Shown here one piece after another: positions 23,203 to 33,770 of a stretch of 64,000 nt of DNA (position 1 is the first letter of the stretch; each line of letters opens with the position of its first letter). The stretch covers positions 744,001 through 808,000 of the forward strand of contig NZ_JAFMSY010000001.1 in NCBI RefSeq assembly GCF_017916455.1, read 5' to 3'. The notes below the pieces were generated by a model. That model was not told the origin of the DNA. It worked only from the letters and a program-made list of their open reading frames with translations, and searched no databases. This DNA comes from Nocardioides xinjiangensis. Lineage in GTDB: Bacteria; Actinomycetota; Actinomycetes; Propionibacteriales; Nocardioidaceae. A program made the position numbers and the translations under genes.

Positions 23203-24656
23203 GTGCCGCCCGCCTTGCCGGGGCCCGCGCCGTTGCGCCCGCGGGGCGCCCGCGGCCGGGAGTCCGACGCGGAGTCCTTCAGCTCCTCCAGCGCCTCGAG
23301 CACGCACTGGCCCAGGACGTCGGCGTCCGGCACCGCGTCGCGGTCGGCGGTGATGCCGTAGAACACCGACCCGTCGTAGGAGGTGACCCCGATCGCGAGC
23401 GGGTGGTCCGGGAGCAGCGGGTGCACGGGGTAGGACTCCAGCATCCGGGCGCCGTCGGCGTAGAGCGGGAACTGCGGGCCGGGGACGTTGGTGATCGAGA
23501 CGTGGAAGCCGCGCCTGAGCTCCGCGGTGGCGAGGCGTGCCCCGAGGGCGTGGAACGTCGTCGGCGCGAAGCCGGCGATCCCGGCGAGGCGCCGGGCCGA
23601 GACGTTGCGACCGTTGTCGCGGTGGGCCTTGAGGTCGTAGCTCACCTGGTGCAGCCGGACGACCGGGCTCGGCTCGCTGATGGGCAGCTGGACGAGGTGG
23701 CCGGTGACCTGGCTGCCGAGCGAGGTCGCCTCGAGCTCGTCGTCGATGACCGACATGGGGACGATGGCCTTGATGGTCCGCAAGCCGCCCAGCGACTCCG
23801 CGCGCGTCATCAGCCAGCCGCGCAGGCCGCCGGCGAGGGTGGCGAGGATGACGTCGTTGACGGTGCCGCCGTGCACCTCGCGGATGGCGCGGTAGTCGGA
23901 GAGCCCGGTGCGCACGGTCACGAAGCGGCGCTGCTGGGAGAGCCGGCGCTGCACCGGGGTGGAGTGCACCGGACCGCGCCCGGCCAGCGCGTTGGCCACC
24001 TCGGCGACGCGGGCGCCGGACGCCGTCGCCGCCCGGCCGAGCGACTCGGCGTTCGCGCGGGTGGTCATCCACAGGGTGCGCGGGCTCTCGAGGGTGTCGG
24101 TGACCGCGTTGAGCGCGGCCGCCACCGGCCCGGCCGTGCGCCGCGGGCGCCAGTCGTCGTCGCCACCCAGCGTCGAGCGGTCCGGCGAGGTGTCCAGCAG
24201 CACCTGGCCGATGTCGACGGTCTCGCGGCCGTCGACGAGGATCTGGTGGCTCTTGGTGAGCAGCGCGACGCGTCCGTGCTCGAGACCCTCGACGAAGTAG
24301 CACTCCCACAGCGACCGGCTGCGGTCCAGCGGCCGGGAGGCGATGCGGGCGACGAGCTCGCGCAGCTGGTCCATCGACCCGGGGCGCGGGAGGGCGGAGC
24401 GGCGTACGTGGTAGCCGAGGTCGAAGTTCTCGTCGTCGACCCACGCCGGGTTGGCGAGTCGGCCCGGCACCTGCTGGAGGCGCTGGCGGTAGCGCGGGAC
24501 GAACGCGATGCGGTCGGCGATGAGCTGGACCAGCCGGTCGTGGTCGAAGCCGGACTCACCCGGGTCGAAGATCTCGACGGTGGCGTTGTGCATCGGCGTC
24601 GCGGGGGACTCGGCGGCCAGGATGGCCAGGTCCCGCGGCCGGAGCCGCTCGTTCAT
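23199..24656 (-). CDS. WS/DGAT-like acyltransferase
   Basis: 485 residues of the wax ester synthase/diacylglycerol acyltransferase family. N-terminal PMHNATVEIFDPG, the active-site segment at residues 137-143, then TVNDVILATLAGGLRGWL and the C-terminal NVPGPQFPLYADGARM are all family elements. The canonical HHxxxDG is HQILVDG here: the second, catalytic histidine is a glutamine (Q138). Normal enzymes esterify fatty acyl-CoA with alcohols or diacylglycerol for storage lipid; with this change the activity may be altered or lost, or the protein may bind acyl chains differently. ATG 24656 is preceded by AGGAAGGGG. The stop overlaps the DUF6912 start. Confidence 0.85.
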   Translation of the reverse strand: MNERLRPRDLAILAAESPATPMHNATVEIFDPGESGFDHDRLVQLIADRIAFVPRYRQRLQQVPGRLANPAWVDDENFDLGYHVRRSALPRPGSMDQLRELVARIASRPLDRSRSLWECYFVEGLEHGRVALLTKSHQILVDGRETVDIGQVLLDTSPDRSTLGGDDDWRPRRTAGPVAAALNAVTDTLESPRTLWMTTRANAESLGRAATASGARVAEVANALAGRGPVHSTPVQRRLSQQRRFVTVRTGLSDYRAIREVHGGTVNDVILATLAGGLRGWLMTRAESLGGLRTIKAIVPMSVIDDELEATSLGSQVTGHLVQLPISEPSPVVRLHQVSYDLKAHRDNGRNVSARRLAGIAGFAPTTFHALGARLATAELRRGFHVSITNVPGPQFPLYADGARMLESYPVHPLLPDHPLAIGVTSYDGSVFYGITADRDAVPDADVLGQCVLEALEELKDSASDSRPRAPRGRNGAGPGKAGGT

Positions 24657-24758
24657 GGGTCGCCCCTTCCTGGAGCCTGGTCGTCGATCCTTTGTCCCGC
24701 ATGGGATTCTGGCAGAGGCCCGGGCAGGGCCCGAAGCACCAGTCGAAGGAGAAACCCT

Positions 24759-25169
24759 GTGTCCGGTCGCGGTCGTCCGCGCCTCGCGCCCCTCGTCGCC
24801 CCCCTCGTCCTCCTCACCCTCCTCGAGGCGGGCCTCACCGCCTGCGGCGGCGACAGCGGCGGGGACACCGCGCCGGCCGGGAGCGGCTCGGCCCGGTCCG
24901 ACGGCGACACCGTGGCCGTCACCGTCACCCGCGAGGGCGACACCTTCACCCCCAACGGCGAGCGTGTCGAGCTCGCGACGGGCCAGGCCCTGGTGCTCAC
25001 CGTCGAGGCGGACGAGGCCGGCGAGCTGCACGTGCACAGCACCCCCGAGCAGGAGATCGCCTACGACGAGGGCACCTCCGAGCACGAGATCACGATCGAC
25101 CGACCCGGCGTGGTCGAGGTGGAGAGCCACGACCCCGACGTGATCCTGCTCCAGCTCGAAGTGCGGTGA
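24759..25169 (+). CDS. Small lipoprotein with a cupredoxin-like domain
   Basis: 136 residues. The basic start VSGRGRPRL leads to a hydrophobic stretch and a lipobox LTAC (cysteine at about 31), so it should be a lipid-anchored exported protein. After a Gly/Ser linker, residues 55-136 read as a small all-beta domain: FTPNGERVELATGQALVLTV, HVHSTPEQEI and a closing DPDVILLQLEV. This strand pattern resembles cupredoxin-like domains, but no full copper ligand set was identified. GAAGGAG precedes the GTG. The TGA overlaps the start of the next membrane protein (GTGA), so the two probably act together at the membrane. Confidence 0.75.
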   Translation: MSGRGRPRLAPLVAPLVLLTLLEAGLTACGGDSGGDTAPAGSGSARSDGDTVAVTVTREGDTFTPNGERVELATGQALVLTVEADEAGELHVHSTPEQEIAYDEGTSEHEITIDRPGVVEVESHDPDVILLQLEVR

Positions 25170-26509
25170 GCGTGGGCCGGCTGAACGTGGGCGGCTCGAT
25201 CTCCGCCCACGGCCTGGGTGGTGCCAAGGACCTGCCGATCCCGGCGGAGCTCGCAATCGCCGGTGCGGTCGCGGCACTGGTCATCTCCTTCACGGTCCTC
25301 GCCGTGGCGTGGCGCGAGCCGCGCTACGACCCCGCCACCAGCGGCCGTCCGGCTCCCGCCTGGCTCGACCGGTTCGCGTCGTCGCGGGCGCTCGCCGTCA
25401 CGGCGCGGGTGCTCGGCATGGCGTTCTTCCTCTACGTCGCCGCGGCCGCCGTCTTCGGCAAGGACAGCCTGATCAACCCGTTCCTCGGCACGTTCTACGT
25501 GCTGCTGTGGGTCGGGCTCGTGCCGGCGTCGCTGCTCCTCGGGCCGGTGTTCCGGGCGATCAGTCCCGTGCGCACGATCAGCATGCTGTTCGCGCGGATC
25601 TCCGGGGTGCCGGAGGGCGAGGGCCTGTACGCCTACCCCGCCCGCCTGGGCTACTGGCCCGCGGCCGCCGGGCTGTTCGCCTTCGTCTGGCTCGAGCTGG
25701 TCTACCCGGCCTCGACCGACCTGGGTCCGGTGCGACTGTGGTGCGCGGCGTACCTGGGCATCATGCTCATCGGCTCCGCCGTGTGGGGCACGACCTTCCT
25801 CGAGCGCGCGGACCCGTTCGAGGTCTACTCCTCGCTCGTCGCCAGGCTCTCGGTCTGGGGACGCCGCGACGGCGTGCTGGTGCTGCGCAGCCCGCTGGCC
25901 AACCTCGACACCGTCGTACCTCGTCCGGGACTGGTCGCGGTCGTGGGCGTGCTCTTCGGCAGCACCGCCTTCGACTCCTTCCGGGAGTCGACGCCGTGGC
26001 TCAAGCTGGTGCAGTCGCTGTCCACCAGCCGGGTGCTGCCCGACACGGTCGCCCTCGTCGTCTTCTCCGCCGGGGTCGCCCTCGTGCTCGCCGTCGCGAC
26101 GATGGCCACCGGGGTCACCAGCGACACCCCGAGACGGGCACTGCCCGACCTCTTCGCCCACTCGGTCGTGCCCATCATCGTCGGCTACGTGGTCGCCCAC
26201 TACCTCAGCTACTTCGTCGAGTACGGCCAGACGACGGTGATCCAGCTCAGCGACCCGTTCAGCCGCGGCGACGACTACCTCGGAACCGCCGACCTGCAGG
26301 TCAGCTACTGGCTGTCCTCGCACCCGACCTTCCTGGCGGTGACCAAGGTGCTGGCCGTGGCGCTCGGCCACGTCGTCGGCGTCGTCGCCGCGCACGACCG
26401 GGCGATCAAGCTGCTGCCGAGGCGGCACCAGCTCACCGGTCAGCTGCCGATGCTGGTGGCCATGGTGGGGTTCACCGTCGGCGGCCTGTACCTGCTGTTC
26501 GCGGCGTGA
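25166..26509 (+). CDS. Polytopic membrane protein, partner of the lipoprotein
   Basis: 447 residues with about ten hydrophobic segments. The start is VSVGRLNVGGSISAHGLGG, then the first helix LAIAGAVAALVISFTVLAVA. Conserved-looking loops include NPFLGTFYVLLWVGLVPASL, FRAISPVRTISMLFARI and, near the end, DPFSRGDDYLGT. No catalytic motif or known transporter signature was recognised. GTGA overlap with the upstream cupredoxin-like lipoprotein gene suggests a two-component membrane assembly; metal handling is one possibility, but it rests only on the partner domain. The gene ends 19 bases from the convergent RTX-like gene. Confidence 0.7.
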   Translation: MSVGRLNVGGSISAHGLGGAKDLPIPAELAIAGAVAALVISFTVLAVAWREPRYDPATSGRPAPAWLDRFASSRALAVTARVLGMAFFLYVAAAAVFGKDSLINPFLGTFYVLLWVGLVPASLLLGPVFRAISPVRTISMLFARISGVPEGEGLYAYPARLGYWPAAAGLFAFVWLELVYPASTDLGPVRLWCAAYLGIMLIGSAVWGTTFLERADPFEVYSSLVARLSVWGRRDGVLVLRSPLANLDTVVPRPGLVAVVGVLFGSTAFDSFRESTPWLKLVQSLSTSRVLPDTVALVVFSAGVALVLAVATMATGVTSDTPRRALPDLFAHSVVPIIVGYVVAHYLSYFVEYGQTTVIQLSDPFSRGDDYLGTADLQVSYWLSSHPTFLAVTKVLAVALGHVVGVVAAHDRAIKLLPRRHQLTGQLPMLVAMVGFTVGGLYLLFAA

Positions 26510-26528
26510 CCGCTCCTGGGCGACGCTC

Positions 26529-27380
26529 CTAGGCGACCGGGCCGTAGGGCCAACCGGCCGGGGGCACGTCCGTGACCGTGACGAACTCGCACGAGCCCCG
26601 GTAGTCGATGACGTCCGCGGGGTCGCGGCGACCCACGAAGACGACGCGGTCAGCGGTGCCGCTGTCGTGCTGGGTCGGGTCGTCGCAGTGGATCTTGTCC
26701 TGCTGGCCGTCCGGCAGCACGTAGATCGTGTCGTTGCCCTGCTCGCCGAAGACCCGGTCGGCGCCGGGGCCGAGGAAGACGACGTCGTCTCCCTCGTCGC
26801 CCTTCACCTTGAGGTCGTCGCCCTCACCGTCGATGAGCAGGTCGTTGCCCGGGCCGCCCTGGATCGCGCCGTCGTTGCCCGGACCACCGTCGATCCAGTC
26901 GTTGCCGTCGTTGCCGATGTGCTTGTCGACGCCGTCGCCGCCGAGGAGCCGGTCGTCGCCCTCACCGCCGCCGACGGTGTCGTCGCCGCCCTCTCCCTGG
27001 ACGACGTCGTTGCCGGCGCCGGCGGTGAGCTTGTCGTTGCCGTCGCCGCCGAGGAGGTGGTCGTCGCCCTGACCGCCGTCGATGGAGTCGTCGCCGTCCC
27101 CGCCGGAGCCCGAGTCGTTCCCGCGCTGCAGGGTGATCCAGTCGTCGCCGGCGTCCCCGGTGACGACGTCGTGGCCGTTGCCCGCCCACACCTTGTCGTC
27201 ACCGCCCCGGGCGGCGACGCGGTCCTGCCCGCCGATCGACATGATGCGGTCGGGGCGGTTCTTGCCGTTGATGACGTCGTCACCGGTGGTGCCGGTGCGG
27301 AGCTTGGCCGACCAGGCGGGGGCGGCGGCCAGGACGACGACGAGGCTCGAGACGGTGGCGATGCGAAGGTGGCGTGACAT
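26529..27380 (-). CDS. Secreted RTX-like calcium-binding repeat protein
   Basis: 283 residues. A signal peptide (RHLRIATVSSLVVVLAAAPAWSA) is cleaved around residue 26. Residues about 30-225 are some eighteen nine-residue GGxGxDxxx-type repeats (GGDGNDKLT, GEGDDRLLG, GPGNDLLID), the RTX pattern that folds into a calcium-binding parallel beta-roll. The tail has two cysteines (HCDD and GSCEF) that could form a disulfide. There is no protease, lipase or haemolysin domain, so the whole mature protein is the repeat. AGGAG lies six bases before the ATG. It is 50 bases downstream of the CpaE-like gene across an A/T-rich patch and may have its own promoter. Surface adhesion or matrix function is inferred only. 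Confidence 0.85.
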   Translation of the reverse strand: MSRHLRIATVSSLVVVLAAAPAWSAKLRTGTTGDDVINGKNRPDRIMSIGGQDRVAARGGDDKVWAGNGHDVVTGDAGDDWITLQRGNDSGSGGDGDDSIDGGQGDDHLLGGDGNDKLTAGAGNDVVQGEGGDDTVGGGEGDDRLLGGDGVDKHIGNDGNDWIDGGPGNDGAIQGGPGNDLLIDGEGDDLKVKGDEGDDVVFLGPGADRVFGEQGNDTIYVLPDGQQDKIHCDDPTQHDSGTADRVVFVGRRDPADVIDYRGSCEFVTVTDVPPAGWPYGPVA

Positions 27381-27430
27381 CAAGATCTCCTCACGATTGC
27401 CACCCAATCTACGCCAAATCTTGAGGGTTT

Positions 27431-28755
27431 CTAGAATTTTGTTCGCCCGGCTCCTTGCGACGGGCCGCCACGGCGCCGCGGTCGGGCGCGGGTGCCGCCG
27501 CGCCGCGGGAGCAGCCGGGGGCGGCGGGGACGTCCGTCGCCCGCCCCGGCCAGGGCCGGGAACACGGCGTCGGCGAGGGCCGACAGGCCCTGGGTCAGCG
27601 CGGAGTCACCCAGGTCGGCCACCGGCCGGCCCGACACCGCGGCGCGGTCCAGCAGGGCCCGGTCCTCGGGCAGGAAGTGCAGGCCCGCGACGCGGCTGAA
27701 CCCCTCGACCATCCCGGCGATCTCCTTCTCCGACCAGCCGATCGTCGCCCGCATGCGGTTGACCACCACCCGGACGGGCACGCCGGGCGTGCGCTCCCGC
27801 AGGTCGACGAGGCCACGGGCGAGGCGCGTCAGGCCCACCGGATCGGCCGACCCGACGGCCACGACCTCGTCGGCCTGCTCGAGGGCCGCGAGGGTGAGCG
27901 CGTCGCGCGCCGGCCGGGCGAAGTCCGAGCCCGCCTCGTCCTCGAGGGCGAAGCCCGTGTCCACGACCACGTGGCCCTGGCCGCGGGCGCTCTGCAGCAG
28001 CTGGTCCACCTGCGCGGGACGCACCTCGCGCCACCGGTCGGCGCGCGGGAGGCCGGTCACCACCGCGAGGTGCGGGCCGACGCCGCGGCACACGGACGCG
28101 AACCTCTCGTCGAGCTGGCCGGCCGCCGCCAGCCGCGACGCCGAGAGCAGTCCGGACACCTCGTCGAGGATGCCGAGCTGCTGGGCGACGGTGCCGCCGT
28201 AGGGGTCGAGGTCGGCCAGGACGACGGCGGCCTCGCGGCGCGCGACCTCCCAGGCCAGGTTGGCGGCCACGGTCGTCCGGCCGGGCGCGCCGGCCGGGCC
28301 CCAGACCACGACGACCCGGCCCCGGTCGCGCTCGCCGGCCGCGATGTCCGCCAGGGGGACGTCGACGGACGGCCGGTGGTCGCGGTCCCGGGTGTCGGCG
28401 ACGTCGTCCACGGTGGTGACCACGCCCGGCAGGGACGCCAGCTCGCCGGACCCGACCACCGCGGAGATGCCGAGGCGCTGGGCGTGCTCGCGCACGTCGA
28501 GGTCGTCCGACCGCGCCGACGTCACGGCGACGGGGCGCACGCGTGGCGGCGCAGGAGGGCCACGCTCGCCGGGTCGAGCCCCGGCGCGTCGAGCGACACG
28601 ACGGCCACGTCGGACTGCCCGGTGGCGACCGCGGCCAGCAGGTCGTCGACGTCGACGCACCGCTTCAGCACCACGACCCCCGGGTGGGCCTCGAGGTCGG
28701 CCATCGCCGGCGACTCCCACGGCTCCCCCGCCGCCAGCAGCAGCACGGAGATCAC
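27431..28755 (-). pseudogene. CpaE/MinD-like P-loop ATPase, frameshifted
   Basis: Frame one (28755 to about 28540) reads VISVLLLAAGEPW, then VVVLKRCVDVDDLLAAVATG and ends LLRRHACAPSP. Frame two carries RPVAVTSARSDDLDV and the ATPase. Adding one base near 28540 joins LRRH to VRPVAVTSARS, restoring a normal receiver-like plus ATPase protein of about 441 residues. The ATPase has the deviant Walker A WGPAGAPGRTTVAANLA (Arg in place of Lys, common in this branch), VVLADLDPYGG and a Walker B-like HVVVDTGF. CpaE-like proteins position Tad/Flp pilus or septum machinery. The upstream partner gene also has a one-base shift, so either an assembly fault or coupled decay is possible. Confidence 0.75.
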
Positions 28756-28758
28756 GGC

Positions 28759-29498
28759 TCAGCCCCGCCCGACGACGCGGACCCGGTCCTCGCCGCTGGC
28801 CGCCAGGACCAGGCCGAGCGACTCCTCGTCGGTCTCCGGCACGGCGATCACGAGCTGGCGGCTGGTCGCCGCGGCGAACGCGTCGGACACGACGGGCGCG
28901 TCGAGGACGACCACGTCGCCGAGCACCCGCTCAGCGGCACTCCGAGAGCCCCTGCTCCCCAGCGCACGGTCGGCCACCACCCACACGTCGACCAGCGAGC
29001 CCCGCCCCAGGTCGGTGGGCACGTGCTCGGCGGCGACGGCGATGGAGACCGCGACCGTGTCGTCGGCGGCGTCCTCCCCGAGCGCCGCCTCCGGCACCAG
29101 CTCCCCCGCCGACAGCGGCCGGGTGAGGGTCGCCGCGGCCGGCAGCTCCTCCTCGACGCCGAGGAGCGGTCGCGGTCGGCCGGGTCGTCAAAGCGCAGGC
29201 GGGTGGGGCGCAGGTCGTCGGCCGTGAGCGGCTGCCCCGCGACCAGGTCGGAGGACGCCGACCAGACCGTCGTCATGTCGTCGGCGCCCGCCATGATCCG
29301 GGCGCCGGCGACCACGGAGCCGGTGACGAGCACGACGCCCACCCACAGTCGGGGGTCGCGCCACCCCGGCGCGCTCGCCCGGGTCGCCGCGGGAACGTCG
29401 GTCGCCCGCGCCCCGGGCCCGGTCGGAGCCCGCGCAGCGTCTGCGGCAGCGCCGTGGGACAGGATGCGAGGAGGACGGTTCCGAGAGCTCCGAGACAC
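28759..29498 (-). pseudogene. SAF-domain (CpaB-like) membrane protein, frameshifted
   Basis: Frame one contains a membrane helix (LWVGVVLVTGSVVAGARIMA) and the SAF start VWSASSDLVAGQPLTADDLR, as in CpaB/FlgA proteins, and fails after DDPADRDR. Adding one base at about 29170 yields LLGVEEELPAAATLTRPLSA and then EAALGEDAADDTVAV, with HVPTDLGRGSLVDVWVVAD in the second frame, a normal SAF ending. The GTG at 29498 is preferred because AATGAT lies six bases upstream, the leaderless spacing seen across this window. CpaB-type proteins form the outer assembly of Tad pili; no pilin or secretin genes are nearby. The gene stops four bases before the ATPase gene. Confidence 0.7.
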
Positions 29499-29598
29499 CC
29501 GGCCATCATTGCCGCACCGGCCGGTCTTCACACCTGCCGCTCCACAGGTCCCGGCCGGGCGACGGTCGGAGCCGACCGGCCGGTGGCACGATGGGGCC

Positions 29599-29838
29599 AT
29601 GGCCGACGACACCCGCTTCCTGACGCTCGCCGACGTGGCCGAGGTGCTCAACACCTCCAGCGCGCAGGTCTACGCGCTGGTGCGTCGCGGGGAGCTGCCG
29701 GCCATCAAGATCGGCGGTCGCGGCCAGTGGCGGGTCGAGAGGGTGCAGCTCGAGGAGTTCATCCAGCGGATGTACGCCGAGACCCGCGAGTTCGTCGACC
29801 GGCACCCGTTCGTCGAGGCCGACGCGGGCCCCGACTGA
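29599..29838 (+). CDS. BldC/excisionase-type helix-turn-helix protein
   Basis: 79 residues. Almost the whole protein is one MerR-like HTH_17 domain: FLTLADVAEVLNTSSAQVYALV is the helix-turn-helix, RRGELPAIKIGGRGQWRVER the wing, and LEEFIQRMYAETREF a closing helix. Family members (BldC, excisionases) bind DNA as head-to-tail multimers or bend it at attachment sites. There is no integrase or phage gene near, so a BldC-like developmental or housekeeping regulator is more likely than an excisionase. It diverges from the SAF gene and converges on htrA. Confidence 0.85.
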   Translation: MADDTRFLTLADVAEVLNTSSAQVYALVRRGELPAIKIGGRGQWRVERVQLEEFIQRMYAETREFVDRHPFVEADAGPD

Positions 29839-29859
29839 GGCGCGCGGGGCCGCGCCGCG

Positions 29860-31418
<1,559 letters not shown>

Positions 31419-31422
<4 letters not shown>

Positions 31423-31943
31423 GGAGCAATCTTCTCCCGGATCGCCACGAGCCGGTCGGCCAGGGGCGTCCGAGAGGGTGGGACCGGCCCGCGGGCGGAG
31501 CGGTCGTCGACCGTGACCACCGGGGCCACGGGGCCCGTCGGGCGGCTCAGGTCGGTGACGGGCGGCCGGGGGTCGATCCGCGGGGTGTTGGCCACGCCGA
31601 GGGCCAGCACGCCGACGACGCAGGCGCTCGCGGCACCACCACCGATGGCGACGAGGCCTCGCCGGGACCGGTGGGCCGCCCCGGTCGCCGCGACGCCGGG
31701 GCCGGAGGCGGGCTGCAGCGACGAGCACCGTCCCATGAGCGAGGACTTGAAGTCGTGCGACGGCGAGCACGACCCCGAGGGACCGAGGGACAGCTGGGCG
31801 AGCCGGGTCTTCACCCAGCCTTCCTGCTCGACGAGGTCACGGCAGGCGTGGCAGGCGTGGACGTGGGCCCAGCACCGCTCCTCCTCGTCGGGGGCGAGCC
31901 GGCCGTCGAGCAGGGCGCTGACGCGCGATCCGAGGTGCGTCAT
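31419..31943 (-). CDS. rseA: Zinc-binding anti-sigma factor (RseA-like)
   Basis: 174 residues. The N-terminal ZAS domain holds the HxxxCxxC motif as H27, C31, C34 (WAHVHACHAC), preceded by LLDGRLAPDEEERCW. One predicted membrane helix lies at GLVAIGGGAASACVVGVLALGV, with a Pro-rich remainder. Family members hold the partner sigma factor inactive until envelope or redox stress releases it; the thiol-zinc centre allows oxidation sensing. The ATG comes one base after the sigma gene stop, and the TGA overlaps the htrA start, so all three are translated in series. The position fits RseA of the SigE system. Confidence 0.9.
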
Positions 31944-31944
31944 C

Positions 31945-32553
31945 TCAGGACACCTCGCCCCGCGGGTGCCGGGCGACCGGTCCCGAGTAGCGCGAGCGCC
32001 CGGCGGCCGGCTCCCGGTGGGCGAGTGCCTTGCGGAGCATGGTCCGGCCGCGGTGGATCCGGGACCGCACGGTGCCGAGCTTGGCGTCCAGGATCTCGGC
32101 GATCTCCTCGTAGGTGAGGCCCTCGACGTCGCACAGCACGACGGCGGCGCGGAAGTCGGGTGGCAGCGTGGCGAGCGCGGTCTCGATGTCGTCGTCGAAG
32201 GTCCGCTCCGCCACCGCGAGCTCGGGGGCCGGAGCCGGGCTGGTGAGCCGCGCGGCGCGCTCGTCGGAGAGCGCGTCGAAGCGGATCCGCTGCTTGCGGC
32301 GGGCCCCGTCGAGGAACAGGTTGGTGGTGATGCGGTGCAGCCAGCCCTCGAAGGTTCCGGGGGTGTAGGAGTCGAGCGAGCGGAAGACCCGGACGAAGAC
32401 CTCCTGGGTGAGGTCCTCGGCGTCGGGCCGGTTGCCGGTCAGCCGGTAGGCGAGGCGGAAGACGCGGTCGGAGTGCTGCTCGACCACCTCGTCCCACGTC
32501 GGTACCGCGGCTCCGGCCGGCCCGGCCGGGGTGGTGTCGAGCTGGTCACCCAC
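31945..32553 (-). CDS. sigE: ECF sigma factor, SigE type
   Basis: 202 residues. Region 2 is [26 protein letters not shown] with the core-binding DAEDLTQ, followed by [14 protein letters not shown]. Region 4 is [40 protein letters not shown] and GRTMLRKAL, the -35 recognition helix-turn-helix. The GTG at 32553 follows a GGGGG ribosome site. Gene order sigma, anti-sigma, HtrA protease, with an O-methyltransferase divergent upstream, matches mycobacterial Rv1220c-Rv1223, so envelope-stress control is the likely role. No convincing autoregulated promoter was identified in the 222-base upstream gap. Confidence 0.93.
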   Translation of the reverse strand: MGDQLDTTPAGPAGAAVPTWDEVVEQHSDRVFRLAYRLTGNRPDAEDLTQEVFVRVFRSLDSYTPGTFEGWLHRITTNLFLDGARRKQRIRFDALSDERAARLTSPAPAPELAVAERTFDDDIETALATLPPDFRAAVVLCDVEGLTYEEIAEILDAKLGTVRSRIHRGRTMLRKALAHREPAAGRSRYSGPVARHPRGEVS

Positions 32554-32763
32554 GGGTGCCCCCTGATTCGTCTTCCTCGACCGCAGCTGCAACGGTTCAC
32601 TGTCCTTCCTGACGCTAGGAGGGCCGCCTGAGAGTTGCCTGTGAGCCCCATGCGCTCCGACCAAGAACTGCCGGACCGGGTCCGGGCACCCGGTGGCCGA
32701 CGAGGACTCCAACGAGCGGGGAGCGGCGTGTGTTCCCGGCCACGTCGGGAGGTCGCCGCGCGA

Positions 32764-32769
32764 TAGAGT
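32764..32769 (+). promoter_or_regulatory. Putative leaderless -10 element for the O-methyltransferase
   Basis: TAGAGT ends six bases before the GTG at 32776, supporting that start and a transcript beginning on it. Confidence 0.4.
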
Positions 32770-32775
32770 CGCCGG

Positions 32776-33435
32776 GTGCCGAACAACACCGCGCCGATCA
32801 CGCCCGCGAGCTGGTCCTACGCCGAGTCGTTCGTGGCCGAGGACGAGGTCCTCGCCGCGGCGCGCAGCCGGGCCGAGGAGGTCGGCGTCGCCCCGGTCGG
32901 CTCGGGGGTGGGTGCGGCGCTGCGCTTCCTCGCCTCGGTCCTCGACGCCCGCGCGGTCGTCGAGATCGGCACCGGCACCGGCGTCTCGGGACTCTGGCTG
33001 CTGCGCGGCATGCGCTCCGACGGCGTGCTGACGACGGTCGACATCGAGGCCGAGCACCAGCGCCTGGCGAAGGAGACGTTCACCGAGGCCGGCATCCCCG
33101 GCAACCGGGCCCGCACGATCGCCGGCGCAGGGCTCGACGTGCTCCCCCGGCTCACCGACGGCCACTACGACCTGGTGTTCTGCGACGGCGACAAGCGCGA
33201 GTACGCCGCCTACCTCGCGGAGGCCGTGCGCCTGCTGCGACCGGGCGGCGTGGTGGCGTTCGACAACGCGCTCTGGCACGACCGGGTCGCCGATCCGGCC
33301 CAGCGCGACGAGGAGACGGTCGCGATCCGCGAGCTCGGCCGAGCGGTCCTCGACCACGAGGCGCTCGTGCCGGTGCTGCTGCCGGTCGGCGACGGCTTGC
33401 TGGCCGCGAAGAAGGAGTGGGCGCCCGAGGCCTAG
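32776..33435 (+). CDS. Class I SAM-dependent O-methyltransferase
   Basis: 219 residues of the catechol/caffeoyl-CoA O-methyltransferase family. SAM-binding [19 protein letters not shown] is near residue 58, the acidic strand [13 protein letters not shown] follows, and the metal/catalytic region is [20 protein letters not shown] with [10 protein letters not shown]. The same family (Rv1220c) sits divergently beside sigE in mycobacteria, so the linkage is ancient. The substrate is unknown. Its TAG and the stop of the convergent YdhR-like gene share the palindrome CCTAGG, leaving no intergenic space. Confidence 0.9.
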   Translation: MPNNTAPITPASWSYAESFVAEDEVLAAARSRAEEVGVAPVGSGVGAALRFLASVLDARAVVEIGTGTGVSGLWLLRGMRSDGVLTTVDIEAEHQRLAKETFTEAGIPGNRARTIAGAGLDVLPRLTDGHYDLVFCDGDKREYAAYLAEAVRLLRPGGVVAFDNALWHDRVADPAQRDEETVAIRELGRAVLDHEALVPVLLPVGDGLLAAKKEWAPEA

Positions 33436-33770
33436 GCCGGCGGCGCGGCCACGAAGCCCGCTCCGCCCTCGGCGACGGCGACGACGTCGCACGCCTCGAT
33501 GAGGACCGGGGACGTGCCGATGATCTGCGAGCCCGGCGACTCGTCGGCCCCCTCGGTGAACGTGCGCTGGAACTCCTCGCGCTCCCGGCTGCTCGCGAAC
33601 ACGTAGCAGCCCTCGAACCACTGGCCGGGGACCTGGCGCCAGGTCTTGGAGCGCAGCCCGGGCATGTCGGTGAAGCGCGCGTGCGAGGTCTCGGCGACGT
33701 AGGACGCGAGCCGGTCCTCCGTGCCCTCGGGCGCACCGACGAGCGACCAGCGGACCGTGAGGCCGAGCAT
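33432..33770 (-). CDS. YdhR-like putative monooxygenase
   Basis: 112 residues. [21 protein letters not shown], then [19 protein letters not shown] and [21 protein letters not shown] match the dimeric alpha/beta-barrel family of YdhR, which are antibiotic-biosynthesis-monooxygenase relatives. No cofactor-binding motif is expected in this fold. The ATG overlaps the TGA of the aminopeptidase gene by one base (TGATG), so it is co-translated. The role is unknown; small-molecule oxidation or heme-free ligand binding are family precedents. Confidence 0.75.
   Translation of the reverse strand: MLGLTVRWSLVGAPEGTEDRLASYVAETSHARFTDMPGLRSKTWRQVPGQWFEGCYVFASSREREEFQRTFTEGADESPGSQIIGTSPVLIEACDVVAVAEGGAGFVAAPPA

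Noticed and set aside
26700..27300. DNA-level repeat array or CRISPR in the RTX gene
   Set aside because: The periodicity is the nine-residue calcium-binding repeat of a clearly coding, signal-peptide-bearing protein.
29599..29838. Phage excisionase marking an integrated element
   Set aside because: The HTH protein has no integrase, attachment repeat or phage gene nearby; it is a BldC-like domain beside conserved genes.
32554..32775. SigE-autoregulated promoter upstream of sigE
   Set aside because: A GTGAACCGTTG stretch is vaguely like ECF promoters, but spacing and both boxes do not match a recognised consensus.
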